Shown one piece after another: positions 4,121 through 5,242 of a stretch of DNA of 5,242 nucleotides. Both the position numbers and the translations under genes were made by a program. The DNA comes from an uncultured Eubacteriales bacterium (GTDB taxonomy: Bacteria; Bacillota_A; Clostridia; Christensenellales; Aristaeellaceae): positions 1-5,242 of the forward strand of contig CACYNZ010000268.1 of NCBI GenBank assembly GCA_902775835.1, in the 5' to 3' direction. Positions within the stretch are counted from its first letter, which is position 1, and the number at the start of each line of letters is the position of its first letter. The notes under the pieces were generated by a model. The model was not told the DNA's origin and made no database searches. It saw only the letters and a list, made by a program, of their open reading frames with translations.

Positions 4121-5242
4121 GGGGTTCACGGAAAACCAGCTCAGGTATCTCAGGAAATGCGCCGTGTCCTGGCTGAATGTGGCCGAGGGCGGCAAGCGTG
4201 CCGGCAAGAATGTGGTGAACATTCTTGCCTGGTCCGCCTGCCTGGAGACGCACCCGGACCGCCTGCACCTGGCGGCGGGGGTGAGCATAGGGACGGCGAA
4301 AATGAACATTCTGGACTCCAACGGCTTCGGGCTCCGGCATCTGTTCAGAGGCCGGTGCCGGTCCGGCAAGTACATGGAAAAGGAAGCTCTGTATATTTCC
4401 ACCGGAGGCGGGGAGAAGGTGGTGATCTTTGCCGGCGGCGGCAAGAGCAGCGACGCGGCGCTGATCAAGGGCAATACCTTCGGAAGCGCGTACATCACCG
4501 AGGCCAATGAATGCCACCAGACATTTCTGCAGGAAGTGCTGGACCGTACGCTTTCCTCCTCCCGCCGTCAGATTTTCATGGACCTGAACCCGAAGGCGCC
4601 GCGGCACTGGTTTTACACGGATTTCCTGGACTGGCAGGATAAATTGCGGGAACAGGGCCGCAATGACGGATACAATTACGCGCACTTCACCATTGCGGAC
4701 AATCTGGCCATGAGCGATGCCATGGTCCGGGAACTGCTGGACAAGTATGACCAGGGCAGCATCTGGTTCAGGGCGGATATCCTGGGCCAGCGCACCGCGA
4801 GTACAGGCCGGATCTACACATCCTATGACCGGGAAAAGGTGCTGCTCAGCGGTCAGCACCGGTACCGGGAATACACGGTGGGCATTGATGTGGGCGGGCG
4901 GGACGCCACGGTGGCCACAATGATCGGGCTTACATATGACATGCGGGAAGTGCATGTGCTGGACGGGCTGTACCATCACCAGGGAATTTCGGACCGCATG
5001 TCAGAAACCCGGTATGTGGACATGATCGTGAACTGGCTGAAAATGCATCCCGAGGCGGATACGGGTACCATCTATGTGGATTCGGCGGCCAAGCTGTTCC
5101 GCAGAGGGCTGGAGGACGGCGTGATCGCCGCGGGCCTCCGGTTTTCCGTGCGCTCCTTTGACAAGCGGGACGGGATACTGGAGCGCATTGCCCTTGAGGA
5201 CCGTCTGCTTGTGCAGGGCAGGATCCGGATTGCTCCGCACCT
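4107..5242 (+). CDS. terL: Terminase large subunit (3' end outside window)
   Basis: 378 visible residues from a GTG at 4107, the only start codon after the in-frame TAA at 4101. AGGAG at 4092-4096 lies ten bases upstream, and the gene overlaps the small subunit by 14 bases. The protein is the ATP-driven DNA packaging motor and headful or cos nuclease. It begins MADYKGFTENQLRYLRK, with Q11 as the adenine-contacting Q-motif. Walker A is GGKRAGKN (28-35, K34). Walker B and the catalytic Glu are in AYITEANE (128-135, E132). DLNPKAPRHWFY (159-170) is the coupling region. The nuclease domain starts with VGIDVGGRDAT (D261), and the second acidic site is YVDSAA (D325). The third nuclease Asp is expected beyond the window. 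Family length is usually about 400-450 residues, so roughly 30-70 are missing. It resembles the PBSX-type group found in Firmicutes siphophages. Confidence 0.93.
   Translation, partial: MADYKGFTENQLRYLRKCAVSWLNVAEGGKRAGKNVVNILAWSACLETHPDRLHLAAGVSIGTAKMNILDSNGFGLRHLFRGRCRSGKYMEKEALYISTGGGEKVVIFAGGGKSSDAALIKGNTFGSAYITEANECHQTFLQEVLDRTLSSSRRQIFMDLNPKAPRHWFYTDFLDWQDKLREQGRNDGYNYAHFTIADNLAMSDAMVRELLDKYDQGSIWFRADILGQRTASTGRIYTSYDREKVLLSGQHRYREYTVGIDVGGRDATVATMIGLTYDMREVHVLDGLYHHQGISDRMSETRYVDMIVNWLKMHPEADTGTIYVDSAAKLFRRGLEDGVIAAGLRFSVRSFDKRDGILERIALEDRLLVQGRIRIAPH

Noticed and set aside
4157..4510. 117-codon plus-strand frame
   Set aside because: It is an out-of-frame reading of the terminase ATPase domain; the true frame shows Walker A, Walker B and the coupling motif.
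3930..4979. 349-codon open frame on the minus strand
   Set aside because: It is antisense to the clearly recognisable large terminase, has no motifs and has a Pro/His/Gln-rich composition typical of reverse-frame noise.

Overview
This window is a stretch of a double-stranded DNA tailed phage or prophage. All eight genes lie on the plus strand and are packed tightly, with gaps or overlaps of a few to a few dozen bases; the only sizeable non-coding stretch is the 95 bases at 1201-1295. The host is probably a GC-rich Gram-positive bacterium, most likely a gut-type Clostridia member. The grounds are strong AGGAGG/AAAGGGG Shine-Dalgarno sequences, a NlpC/P60-SH3b endolysin without signal peptide, and fibre and terminase proteins that resemble clostridial phage families known to me from memory. 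No host gene is present, so the host call is an inference.

Layout, left to right: (1) 1-1200, the C-terminal part of a long coiled-coil fibre protein whose start lies before the window. (2) 1201-1295, an intergenic spacer with a perfect 14-bp palindrome and an 8-bp GC-rich hairpin. (3) 1296-2060, a second, repeat-containing fibre protein. (4) 2087-2212, a 41-residue gene of unknown function with a TTG start. (5) 2191-2940, the endolysin, carrying a good internal Shine-Dalgarno and ATG exactly at the start of its SH3b domain. (6) 2937-3341, a protein with one N-terminal membrane segment and a coiled coil. (7) 3338-3625, a two-helix holin candidate. (8) 3641-4120, the likely small terminase subunit. 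(9) 4107-5242, the large terminase subunit, cut off by the window end before its third nuclease acidic residue.

How the genes work together: the fibres are virion appendages, probably for host attachment. The holin would permeabilise the membrane and let the endolysin reach peptidoglycan, with the 134-residue membrane protein as a probable accessory. The terminase pair starts DNA packaging. Fibre and lysis genes directly upstream of the terminase, in one overlapping unit, suggest a single late transcript running from the end of one morphogenesis module into the start of the next. Five of the six genes after the second fibre gene begin with TTG or GTG, and two begin inside a TTGA stop/start overlap, which suggests translational coupling.

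The most interesting signals are the possible second product of the endolysin gene (a free SH3b plus coiled-coil subunit), the C-terminal module shared by the two adjacent fibre genes, and the non-canonical Walker A and B residues of the large terminase. I found no tRNA, rRNA, CRISPR array, insertion sequence, integrase or attachment site, and no convincing promoter.
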